A stretch of DNA of 15,998 bases from CAZADS01 sp964483985. Lineage in GTDB: Bacteria > Pseudomonadota > Alphaproteobacteria > Thalassobaculales > Thalassobaculaceae. Both the position numbers and the translations under genes were made by a program. Location of the stretch: assembly GCA_964483985.1 (NCBI GenBank), contig CAZADS010000083.1, forward strand, positions 1 through 15,998. The letters run 5' to 3'. The notes under the pieces are model-generated. The model saw only the letters and a list, made by a program, of their open reading frames with translations, had not been told where the DNA came from and did no database searches. Below are positions 7,562 to 14,849 of this stretch, one piece after another (position 1 is the stretch's first letter; the number at the start of each line of letters is the position of its first letter).

Positions 7562-8917
7562 TTAACGCCGATCTCCTGCTCCAAGCTTTCTTTCAAGATG
7601 TTGACTATACTTTGACATCGCAAAACAGCCGATAAAAAACATTAATGCCGCTGTAAACAGCGGCTCATGATGAAGTCCTATCCACTGCGGATCTTGGCTA
7701 ACCGCCTTAATCATTCCTAGCAAATCATAAAGACCAATTATACTTACTAATGTTGTATCTTTAAACAATCCAATAAAACTTCCAACTATATTGGGAATCA
7801 TTAGCTTCAACGCCTGAGGCATTATAACAAGGCCCATTGATTGCCAATAACCTAATCCAACTGCTTCAGCCGCCTCATATTGTCCCTTAGGTATAGCCTG
7901 AAGACCACCGCGGACCGTTTCAGCCATATAAGCGGCAGCAAAAAGACAAACCGCTCCTATGGCAGAAGCCAATTTGTTAAACACCAATCCCTCGGGAAGA
8001 AAAAGTGGAAACATCGTAGTAGCCATAAAGAGAATTGTAATTAACGGAACTGACCTAAATAATTCAATAAAAGCCACGCAAAGAACTTTAATAACCGGCA
8101 TGTTAGATCGTCGTCCGAGTGCAAGCATTATCCCGGCAGGGAGAGCAAAAGCTATGCCGATACCCGAGATAACAAGGGTCAAAAACAACCCTCCCCAATA
8201 ATTAGTTCCAACTTCCTTAAATTGAAAATCTAATATCGAACAATAGACACAGACGAATAATGCTATTCCAATTCCGATTTGTGGATATTTGTGAGTTCTC
8301 TCATCACGCTTTGTAAAACCGGTTCCCAGAACAATCCATTGGCCTAAACCCCTCTTTGTAATCAAGCACAAGCAAACGTGTATCATGACGCTTATGAACC
8401 AAGTGATGGATAGAGGCACCAAAACAGCCATGACCCAGTTACGTTCTCCTCCAAGAAAAATATAACCTGCCAAGAACGGATAAATTAAAACTACGCTCAG
8501 ACCTACAACTAACTTGGAAGTAACGTTAGGCAACCACAATGGGATCATCCATGCGACGAAAATTATGGCAGCTAAATTAACCCGCCAAATTTGATCATCT
8601 GGATAGCGACCATAAACAAACCGTGTAATCCAAAAGTCTACTCCAGCCCAACATGTTCCAAATTCTGTCGGTGTAATTCGACACTCTTGACGTGTAGACG
8701 CTTCCCAAACGGCTTTTGCAAAGGCCCAATCATAAAAGGCAAGAAAAATATATATCAAACAAATAAAACTTATAATTGTTAGAACCGAGTTGAACCAACC
8801 GTCGAATAAATTGAATCTCAACCAACCCATTGCGCCTGTCGTATTTGGGGGCGGTGGTAAGTTCGGTTTCGGCCTAAATACATTAATGCCTTCGGAAGAA
8901 ATCGGCGTATCACTCAT
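7562..8917 (-). CDS. aapM: General L-amino acid ABC transporter, permease subunit AapM
   Basis: This 451-residue inner membrane permease of the polar amino acid type pairs with AapQ. A proline-rich cytoplasmic N-terminus (about 1-28) precedes several hydrophobic segments and a loop with CRITPTEFGTCWAGVDFW and FVYGRYPDDQIWRV that is characteristic of AapM/BztC. The transport domain occupies the C-terminal half, with the ATPase-contacting EAA loop around AVRGG-type sequence TVRGGLQAIPKGQYEAAEAVGLGYWQSMGLV followed by KDTTLVSIIGLYDLLG. The start ATG lies 4 bases after the aapQ stop, with GGTGAG just upstream that overlaps that stop, so translation is probably coupled. It appears somewhat longer than rhizobial AapM as I remember it, though length varies in this family. 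Confidence 0.92.
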   Translation of the reverse strand: MSDTPISSEGINVFRPKPNLPPPPNTTGAMGWLRFNLFDGWFNSVLTIISFICLIYIFLAFYDWAFAKAVWEASTRQECRITPTEFGTCWAGVDFWITRFVYGRYPDDQIWRVNLAAIIFVAWMIPLWLPNVTSKLVVGLSVVLIYPFLAGYIFLGGERNWVMAVLVPLSITWFISVMIHVCLCLITKRGLGQWIVLGTGFTKRDERTHKYPQIGIGIALFVCVYCSILDFQFKEVGTNYWGGLFLTLVISGIGIAFALPAGIMLALGRRSNMPVIKVLCVAFIELFRSVPLITILFMATTMFPLFLPEGLVFNKLASAIGAVCLFAAAYMAETVRGGLQAIPKGQYEAAEAVGLGYWQSMGLVIMPQALKLMIPNIVGSFIGLFKDTTLVSIIGLYDLLGMIKAVSQDPQWIGLHHEPLFTAALMFFIGCFAMSKYSQHLERKLGAGDRR

Positions 8918-8921
8918 TTTC

Positions 8922-10109
8922 TCACCGTTCCTTCACCTGAATTTTACTATTGTAGACGTTCAAACAAGCGGAGATCGTTAAACTCACGGTCATGTAAAAT
9001 AGCATTACCATACTCACAATCTCTATAGCGTGTCCGGATTGATTGAGAGAAGTTTGCATAAATACAGAAACCAAGTCGGGAAAACCTATAGCGATCGCAA
9101 GCGATGAATTTTTAACTATATTCATCCATAAACTTATCATTGGAGGAACAATAGCCCTCATGGCCTGCGGAATAATTACTAACCGCATGGTCCAACTCGG
9201 TTTTAGTCCAAGAGAATAAGCTGCCTCTGTTTGACCATGGCTTACAGACATTATTCCAGCCCGAACCATTTCAGCCGCATATGCAGAATGATAAATCACA
9301 AGGGCAACCAATACTGAACACATAGAGGGCAGGATAAAAACACCGCCCCGATAGTTAAAACCCTTAAGTTCGGGGAATTGCCATTCAAGAGGCATTCCAG
9401 TAATCAAGAACATCAAAGCCGGCAGAATTATAATCAAGCCTAATGTTGGCAGAAGAGTTGGAATATATTGTCCCGTTTGCTGTTGTTTTTTGGTAGCCCG
9501 CTTATTGAACCAGATCGCTAAAATAATACCAACGATCAATGCTAATCCGCTTAACCAAAAAAGCTCACCCGCCTCTCCCTTTGGGAAGTAAAACCCCCTA
9601 TTGTTTAGAACCAACCAATCAATTCCAAATAATTCAATTGATTTCTTAGGCCTCGGGAGATTAGCAAAAGCTCCCAGATACCAAAAAATAATTTGCAAGA
9701 GCAATGGAGTATTTCGGAGAAATTCAACGTACCAAGACGCTAATTGAGACACCAACCAATTCTTAGAAAGTCTCAAAATACCTACAAAAAAACCGAGGAT
9801 GGTTGACAATACTATCGCTACAGATGATAGCAATAGAGTATTAACAATCCCCACCCAATATACATAAAGATATGAATCATTAGGCTTGTAATCTAGTGGA
9901 GTCCAGGCAATTGCAAATCCTGCTGTTGCTCCAAGAAAATCAAAGCCCGCCGTCATTCCGCGCCGAGCCAAATTATCTTGAGTATTGCCAACTAGCGTAT
10001 AAACAACCCACGCTACGACGCCAAATACAAGAATTTGATAAAAAATGGAACGATAACGTTCGTCGTTAACGATCTCGCCTATAGTTGGGCTTGACTGAGC
10101 TCTTTCCAT
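8922..10109 (-). CDS. aapQ: General L-amino acid ABC transporter, permease subunit AapQ
   Basis: This 395-residue membrane permease forms the channel with AapM. A first membrane segment lies near residues 24-42 (IFYQILVFGVVAWVVYTLVG), followed by a periplasmic-type stretch NLARRGMTAGFDFLGATAGF that is typical of AapQ. WYVEFLRNTPLLLQIIFWYLG is the conserved start of the transport domain. The EAA loop is visible in EMVRAGIMSVSHGQTEAAYSLGLKPSWTMRLVIIPQA, then KNSSLAIAIGFPDLV. AAGGGTGA lies about 10 bases before ATG 10109. The gene is second in the aap operon, separated from aapJ by 134 bases that contain a strong hairpin. Confidence 0.93.
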   Translation of the reverse strand: MERAQSSPTIGEIVNDERYRSIFYQILVFGVVAWVVYTLVGNTQDNLARRGMTAGFDFLGATAGFAIAWTPLDYKPNDSYLYVYWVGIVNTLLLSSVAIVLSTILGFFVGILRLSKNWLVSQLASWYVEFLRNTPLLLQIIFWYLGAFANLPRPKKSIELFGIDWLVLNNRGFYFPKGEAGELFWLSGLALIVGIILAIWFNKRATKKQQQTGQYIPTLLPTLGLIIILPALMFLITGMPLEWQFPELKGFNYRGGVFILPSMCSVLVALVIYHSAYAAEMVRAGIMSVSHGQTEAAYSLGLKPSWTMRLVIIPQAMRAIVPPMISLWMNIVKNSSLAIAIGFPDLVSVFMQTSLNQSGHAIEIVSMVMLFYMTVSLTISACLNVYNSKIQVKER

Positions 10110-10203
10110 CGTAGCGCGATCACCCTTTCATTAAGCCGCCATGAAAAACAACGCTATGATATAGTGAAGAAATTTTAGTAGTTAAATTTGATATGAAATT
10201 GGA

Positions 10204-10230
10204 TTGACCGGCACATAGCGTGCCGGTCAA
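10204..10230 (-). terminator. Perfect 11-bp hairpin between aapJ and aapQ (attenuating terminator or mRNA 3'-end stabiliser)
   Basis: Arms TTGACCGGCAC (10204-10214) and GTGCCGGTCAA (10220-10230) pair perfectly around a 5-base loop ATAGC. It begins 13 bases after the aapJ stop in the direction of transcription. No T-run follows on the minus strand, so it is not a classic intrinsic terminator there. On the plus strand it is followed within about 10 bases by TTTTTT, but no plus-strand gene ends here. Hairpins after the binding-protein gene are a known way to keep that subunit's mRNA more abundant than the permease part; that role is inferred here. Confidence 0.6.
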
Positions 10231-10243
10231 AACCTATTGTTTT

Positions 10244-11284
10244 TTAACGGAACGGTGGAGCGTACATTAAGCCGCCTCGTGTCCACAAATCATTCTGCGA
10301 ACCTTTGCGTCCTATGCCGATTCCTTCCGGCCCATTACCCATATATTGTTCATAGATCTCGCCGTAGTTGCCCACAGATTTAATAACCCAATGCGCCCAC
10401 TTAGGATCTAGACCTAAACCTTTGTGCATTTCGCCCTCAACACCCAACATACGAGCTACTTCAGGACTTGGCGGATTTTTGGCCATATCGTCGACATTTC
10501 CTTGATTGATCCCGTTTTCTTCGGCAGCGATCAAGGCAAAAACTGTCCAACGCACGATATCATACCATTGGCCATCGCCCTTCCTTACCATCGGACCAAG
10601 CGGTTCTTTTGAAATTGTCTCTGGTAAAATCACATGCCCAGCTGGGTTTGGAAAACCTGCTTTTTGGGAAGCCAGACCCGATTTATCGTTAGTAACAGCA
10701 TCACATCCACCTTTTAAATAGGTTTCGTTACGCACATTACCATCCTCAAATACAACTGGCTGAATTTCCAAATTATTCGACCGACTAAAATCTGTCAGGT
10801 TAAGTTCAGTGGTAGTTCCTGTAAGAACGCAAACTGTAGCACCCTTAAGTTCCATTACACTTTTAATACCCGAATCCGTAGGTACCATGAAACCTTGGCC
10901 GTCATAAAAGTTTACAGTCGTAAATACCAACCCCAACTGTGTATCCCGATACAATGTCCAAGTAGTTGTTCTGGAAAGCATATCGGATTCACCATTAGCC
11001 AATGCGGTAAATCGAACCGTAGAGGTTACGGATTGGAATTCGACTTTATTGGGATCACCAAAGATTGCAGCCGCGACTGCACGACAAATCGATACATCGC
11101 TGCCAACCCATGTCCCATCAGATTTTAAATTATAAAAGCCTGGTGCTGGAGTACCGATTTGGCACCGCAAATGGCCACGCTTTTTTACTATATCCAGCGT
11201 GCTCTCAGCAACGGCGGGAGCCGCCGTAAAAGAGAGAGCCGCCAAAAGGCCTGCGCCGAGAGCTAAAAGGCTCAGTTTCCTCAT
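10244..11284 (-). CDS. aapJ: General L-amino acid ABC transporter, periplasmic binding protein
   Basis: This 346-residue family 3 solute-binding protein captures a broad range of L-amino acids in the periplasm for AapQMP. From ATG 11284 it has a clear signal peptide: MRKLSLL, a hydrophobic core, and a likely cleavage after APAVA at residue 26, giving a mature start ESTLDIVKKRG. The block GFYNLKSDGTWVGSDVSICRAVAAAIFGD is the typical ligand-domain start, and the C-terminus GGLMYAPPFR is a hallmark of AapJ/BztA. A longer frame starts at a TTG at 11323 but would bury the signal peptide behind 13 extra residues. A G-rich GGGGTGGG stretch precedes the chosen ATG. It is first in the operon, divergent from metC, with the usual excess-expression position for a binding protein. 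Confidence 0.93.
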   Translation of the reverse strand: MRKLSLLALGAGLLAALSFTAAPAVAESTLDIVKKRGHLRCQIGTPAPGFYNLKSDGTWVGSDVSICRAVAAAIFGDPNKVEFQSVTSTVRFTALANGESDMLSRTTTWTLYRDTQLGLVFTTVNFYDGQGFMVPTDSGIKSVMELKGATVCVLTGTTTELNLTDFSRSNNLEIQPVVFEDGNVRNETYLKGGCDAVTNDKSGLASQKAGFPNPAGHVILPETISKEPLGPMVRKGDGQWYDIVRWTVFALIAAEENGINQGNVDDMAKNPPSPEVARMLGVEGEMHKGLGLDPKWAHWVIKSVGNYGEIYEQYMGNGPEGIGIGRKGSQNDLWTRGGLMYAPPFR

Positions 11285-11687
11285 TTTGAAACCCACCCCA
11301 TAAAGGTTGAATTGAAAAGACAAATATCCCCGTAAAGCCTTTAAATATTGGCAATTCGGCGATATCCGTGATCGAAAAGATTACATCTGGATTTCTTGCA
11401 CCCGTCTCTTCCTTCGAATCATACAGACCCATGAAACAATCAGCAATCAAACATTTTCCTCTCAATCAGTTCCATTCCAACATGGTCTGGCTCGCTTTGG
11501 CAAGCTTAACAATCATTTTTATACCTAAGAATTAAATTTTCCTAGCTTCACAACCATTAAATTGCATATCCTTTGCATCACAAAAATGAGAACTGTTAAC
11601 TATCTGATTTTATTTTCGGGTTACTTAGCCAACGCTGCGCTAATTTTAAACAATCGTTCTTTTCAAATAACGTTTAGGCTACTCAAA
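11285..11687. other. Divergent control region between aapJ and metC
   Basis: These 403 bases separate aapJ (-) and metC (+). On the plus strand a sigma70-like promoter is seen at 11497-11525. On the minus strand I could not identify a good aapJ promoter; TGTAAT-like bases near 11370-11380 have no matching -35. At 11490-11505 the minus-strand RNA could form a small stem, GCTTGC with GCGAGC around CAAA, using one G-U pair. Frames through this region have weak starts and no recognisable protein. Confidence 0.45.
11497..11525 (+). promoter_or_regulatory. Candidate sigma70-type promoter for metC
   Basis: TTGGCA (11497-11502, 5 of 6 to TTGACA) and TATACC (11520-11525, 4 of 6 to TATAAT) are spaced by 17 bases. 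Transcription would begin near 11532 and give a 5' leader of about 155 bases before the metC ATG. The call comes from reading the sequence only. Confidence 0.35.
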
Positions 11688-12887
11688 ATGTCTTTCCCCA
11701 CAAAAACAAACAGAAATACAAAAATTGTCCACGCAGGCAGACAACCGTTTGACAATCATGGTATTGTCAATCCCCCAGTATTTCACGCCTCAACCATATT
11801 ACAGCCCTCATTGGACCAATTCGAAGCAGCCCGCCGTCCCAATTGGAAAGGTTATAGATATGGCCGATCCGGAACACCGACAAGTAGATCTTTCGAAGAA
11901 GCTGTTGCTGAAATATATGGAGCAAGTGGAGCCGTCAGCGTCTCTTCAGGTTTAGCAGCCATTACTGGCGGGATTCTAGCTTGCGTTAAATCTGGGGACC
12001 ACATACTAGTTACCGATAACGTCTACGGCCCGACAAGACGGTTTTGCAGAGAATTCCTCGAGCGTTTTGGAGTGAAAACTACTTTCTTTGATCCGTCAAT
12101 TGGCAGCGATTTGGAAAAATTAATCCAAGAAAATACTGTAGCCGTTTACGCGGAATCTCCAGGTTCTCAAACCTTTGAGATTTCAGATATACCAATCTTT
12201 GCGGATATAGCACATAAAAATAATGCTGTTTTATTAATGGATAATACTTGGGCTACCGCTCTGTATTTTGATGCTTTTGCAAAAGGAGTAGACATCGTTA
12301 TAGAAGCCGTAACGAAGTACATTTGCGGTCATTCCGATATAATGATGGGAGTTATAGTTGCAACCGAAGAGTGGGAAAGCAAGACGCGAGAAATGGTAAA
12401 AATGCATGGGAACGCTTCTGGTCCAGACGATCTATATTTAGCTCAACGGGGGTTAAGAACTATGGTCGTTCGGATGGATAGAAACCAAGCAAATGGTATT
12501 GCCCTTGCCCAATGGTTAGAGAGTAGAGAGGAAGTCAAGTGTGTCTTGCATCCTGCTTTACCTTCCCATCCAGCACATGAACTCTGGAAACGAGATTATA
12601 CTGGGGCAAGCGGTTTATTTTCTATCATACTCAAAGATAAATTTAATCGAAGCGCGCTAGCCGCCATGCTCGATGGTTTGGAGTTATTTGGAATGGGGGC
12701 AAGCTGGGGAGGATTCGAGAGTTTAATTGTGCCAACTGACCCAAAAAATTTACGTACTGCAACCAACTGGGAAGAAACAGGTCAAGTCCTGAGAATTCAT
12801 GCTGGCCTGGAAGATATCGATGATTTAGTTGCCGACTTAAAAGCTGGACTGGAACGTCTTACAGCTGTCCAAAATTCTATCATTTGA
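11688..12887 (+). CDS. metC: Cystathionine beta-lyase (PLP, Cys/Met metabolism family)
   Basis: This 399-residue enzyme cleaves cystathionine to homocysteine, pyruvate and ammonia in methionine synthesis. Motifs include the PLP-phosphate region YRYGRSGTPT (56-65), VSSGLAAI, the PLP-binding Asp in LLMDNTWAT (183-191), and the Schiff-base Lys210 in EAVTKYICGHSD, the same number as E. coli MetC by my count. MGASWGGFESL near the C-terminus is the substrate-loop block typical of MetC. The open frame extends back to a TTG at 11562 and an ATG at 11586, but those add a hydrophobic extension unlike a cytosolic enzyme. ATG 11688 gives the family length, although its Shine-Dalgarno (AGG, 9 bases away) is weak. 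The ModE-like gene follows after 18 bases. Confidence 0.9.
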   Translation: MSFPTKTNRNTKIVHAGRQPFDNHGIVNPPVFHASTILQPSLDQFEAARRPNWKGYRYGRSGTPTSRSFEEAVAEIYGASGAVSVSSGLAAITGGILACVKSGDHILVTDNVYGPTRRFCREFLERFGVKTTFFDPSIGSDLEKLIQENTVAVYAESPGSQTFEISDIPIFADIAHKNNAVLLMDNTWATALYFDAFAKGVDIVIEAVTKYICGHSDIMMGVIVATEEWESKTREMVKMHGNASGPDDLYLAQRGLRTMVVRMDRNQANGIALAQWLESREEVKCVLHPALPSHPAHELWKRDYTGASGLFSIILKDKFNRSALAAMLDGLELFGMGASWGGFESLIVPTDPKNLRTATNWEETGQVLRIHAGLEDIDDLVADLKAGLERLTAVQNSII

Positions 12888-12905
12888 AACGAAAAATGGT
12901 TAGTT

Positions 12906-13253
12906 ATGCAACGGCCGAGAATTCGTATACTTATTGGTAATGCAGTAGCAATAGGTCCTGGAAAAGCTAAATTATTGACCGCTATTAGTGAAACAGGTTC
13001 TATTTCCGCGGCTGCTCGTAAAATGGGAATGTCGTATCGCAGGGCATGGGGTTTAGTGGATCAAATGAACATGGATTTTATAGCACCTTTAGTCATTAAA
13101 AATACCGGAGGAAGGGGTGGAGGCGGCGCAACTCTATCTAAACTAGGAGTCGAAGTTTTAACTCGTTATATACATATAGAAAATAAAGCCGCTAAAAGTG
13201 TGGCATCAGACTTGGATGCCTTTGTTCCATTTTTACAAAATCCAGATTGCTAG
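12906..13253 (+). CDS. ModE-like winged-helix regulator without molybdate-binding domain
   Basis: At 115 residues this matches only the N-terminal DNA-binding half of ModE, which represses molybdate uptake genes when molybdate is plentiful. The opening RIRILIGNAVAIGPGKAKLLTAI is followed by a helix-turn-helix SISAAARKMGMSYRRAWGLVDQMN (about 32-55) and the glycine-rich wing NTGGRGGGGATLSKLG (about 66-81). No MOP/TOBE domain follows; the protein stops at FLQNPDC, so molybdate sensing would need another mechanism or partner. The short form is common in alphaproteobacteria, so it need not be a broken gene. It sits 18 bases after metC with little Shine-Dalgarno, and 111 bases before modA. A TATATAACG half-site lies in that gap. 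Confidence 0.87.
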   Translation: MQRPRIRILIGNAVAIGPGKAKLLTAISETGSISAAARKMGMSYRRAWGLVDQMNMDFIAPLVIKNTGGRGGGGATLSKLGVEVLTRYIHIENKAAKSVASDLDAFVPFLQNPDC

Positions 13254-13321
13254 CTTGCTTAAAGTTAGAAAGTTCTTACAAAAATTTCTTAATTACAATT
13301 TTTAATAAACAGTAAGAAAGG

Positions 13322-13333
13322 TATATAACGGAT
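13322..13333 (+). promoter_or_regulatory. Candidate ModE-box half-site upstream of modA
   Basis: The bases read TATATAACGGAT, 31 bases before the modA GTG. TATATAACG matches the conserved right half of known ModE boxes. The mirrored left half (CG.TATATA) is not present at a normal spacing, so the site is at best a half operator. Its position between the ModE-like gene and modA makes it plausible. Confidence 0.4.
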
Positions 13334-13364
13334 TTTCAAAAGTTAACGCAGGGAGACCAAAATA

Positions 13365-14135
13365 GTGCAACGCACCAACCTATATCTATGGGTGCTTTTA
13401 ATCGGCATGTTAACGTTTGTTACGACTACCTCTTGTTTTGCAAGGAATCAGTTGTTCATTTTTGCAGCAGCAAGTACTAGAGATGCTGTGGATGCGGTCA
13501 TTAAAGAATTTTCAAATAGTAAATCCTACCAGATATCTGGTGTCTATGGATCCACGGCAGCTTTAGCTCGTCAGATAATTCAGGGCGCGCCAGCATCTTT
13601 GTTTTTATCCGCAAACGTTATTTGGATGAACGAAGTAAAATCGCATAACTTGGTAATGCAGCAAAGTCAACTTGCCCAAAACCGTCTTGTCCTAATCTCA
13701 CCGACTAATTACGCCAAAAACAAGATGATTAAAATGCCTAGTGGTATAGCCCACTCCCTTGGTAAAAGTCGGCTCGCAGTCGCCGAAACCACGGCGGTCC
13801 CGGCTGGGATTTACGCCCGACAAGCGATGCAAAATCTAGGGATTTGGAACGATCTTAAGAAACGTTTGGCCCCCTCGACAAATGTTAGAGCAGCGTTAAT
13901 GCTCGTTGAAAGAGCTGAAGCTCCACTAGGAGTAGTATACAAAACTGACGCTTTGGCATCTCGCAAGGTCAAAATTCTCTGGACCTTTCCAAATGGCACC
14001 CATGAACCGATAGTGTACCCTCTTGCATTGCTGAAGCATGCCGTCAATAACAACCTAGCGAAAAACGTGTTTGCATTTTTTAATTCTTATCGTGGAAAAA
14101 AAATGTTTTTTGAACGCGGCTTTGAGGCGGATTAG
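13365..14135 (+). CDS. modA: Molybdate ABC transporter, periplasmic binding protein
   Basis: This 256-residue binding protein captures molybdate (and probably tungstate) in the periplasm. It starts at GTG, with GGGAG about 10 bases upstream. A signal peptide spans about residues 1-26 (MQRTNLYLWVLLIGMLTF core, likely cleavage after SCFA). The oxyanion pocket regions are visible: FAAASTRD (Ser of the first loop), VYGSTAALARQI (second loop), VAETTAVPAGIYARQAM and GVVYKTDA with the conserved Tyr. Cys24 is not in a good lipobox, so a lipoprotein is unlikely. modB begins 3 bases after the stop. Confidence 0.92.
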   Translation: MQRTNLYLWVLLIGMLTFVTTTSCFARNQLFIFAAASTRDAVDAVIKEFSNSKSYQISGVYGSTAALARQIIQGAPASLFLSANVIWMNEVKSHNLVMQQSQLAQNRLVLISPTNYAKNKMIKMPSGIAHSLGKSRLAVAETTAVPAGIYARQAMQNLGIWNDLKKRLAPSTNVRAALMLVERAEAPLGVVYKTDALASRKVKILWTFPNGTHEPIVYPLALLKHAVNNNLAKNVFAFFNSYRGKKMFFERGFEAD

Positions 14136-14138
14136 TCA

Positions 14139-14849
14139 ATGTTTGCCCTGACTCCTTTAGAAATTGATGCATTAATTTTGAGTTTAAGAGTAGCCTTAGT
14201 TAGTGTCCTAGCAAGCTTACCTATCGGCCTAACAACTGCCATTATTCTATCACGATGGAATTTTAGCGGGAAGTGGTTGTTGGACGGTATAGTTCATTTG
14301 CCGCTTGTCTTACCTCCAGTGGTTATTGGCTATATCTTACTACTTTTATTCGGGCGCAAAGGAATTATTGGCGAGTTTTTACATGAAATCTTTAACGTAA
14401 CTGTAGTCTTCACCTGGAAGGGAGCAGCTATTGCTTCAGCTGTTATGGCATTCCCGTTAATGGTCCGTGCTATCAAATTATCTTTGGACACAATGGATAG
14501 GGGACTTGAAGGGGCCGCCCGCACACTGGGAGCTGGTAAATTTAAAGTATTGGCAACGATTACTATTCCATTATGCATACCAGGAATTTTAACTGGTACA
14601 ATTTTATCTTTCGCGAGAAGTTTAGGCGAATTCGGAGCTACAATAACATTTGTTTCCAATATTCCTGGAGAAACGCAAACATTACCGCTAGCTTTATATA
14701 ATTTTACCCAAATACCTGGAGATGACACTCCAGCCCTACGTCTCCTTTTTATTGCTGTGATTATTGCTTTCGCCTCATTAGTTCTATCTGATTACTTTGC
14801 AAGACGGGTATCAAGTCGACTCGGGTTAAATGAGGAGAGTCAGCTTTGA
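14139..14849 (+). CDS. modB: Molybdate ABC transporter, permease
   Basis: This 236-residue inner membrane permease has five to six hydrophobic segments. The first is near residues 10-34 (LILSLRVALVSVLASLPIGLTTAII). LPLVLPPVVIGYILLLLFGRKG is a ModB hallmark. The ATPase-contact EAA loop is DRGLEGAARTLGAGKFKVLATITIPLCIPGI, followed by SFARSLGEFGATITFVSNIPGETQTLPLALY, typical for molybdate permeases. It starts 3 bases after modA and overlaps modC by 4 bases (TTGA), indicating coupled translation. Confidence 0.94.
   Translation: MFALTPLEIDALILSLRVALVSVLASLPIGLTTAIILSRWNFSGKWLLDGIVHLPLVLPPVVIGYILLLLFGRKGIIGEFLHEIFNVTVVFTWKGAAIASAVMAFPLMVRAIKLSLDTMDRGLEGAARTLGAGKFKVLATITIPLCIPGILTGTILSFARSLGEFGATITFVSNIPGETQTLPLALYNFTQIPGDDTPALRLLFIAVIIAFASLVLSDYFARRVSSRLGLNEESQL
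14832..14837 (+). promoter_or_regulatory. Ribosome binding site supporting the modC TTG start
   Basis: GAGGAG lies inside the end of modB, 8 bases before the TTG at 14846. It is among the strongest Shine-Dalgarno matches in the window and supports this rare start codon, since no ATG in the modC frame lies before the first conserved beta strand. Confidence 0.65.

Noticed and set aside
11205..11465. An 86-codon open frame on the minus strand across the aapJ start region
   Set aside because: It overlaps the aapJ signal peptide in another frame, has no domain, and the aapJ reading is strongly supported.
11562..11687. N-terminal extension of MetC from TTG 11562 or ATG 11586
   Set aside because: The extension is hydrophobic, lacks a ribosome site and makes the protein about 42 residues longer than usual for a cytosolic MetC.
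11526..11690. SAM-II riboswitch upstream of metC
   Set aside because: The conserved core sequences of SAM-II were not seen by eye; a model search would be needed to revive the idea.
14330..14728. A 132-codon open frame on the minus strand inside modB
   Set aside because: It lies antisense to a well-supported permease and has no ribosome site or family resemblance.
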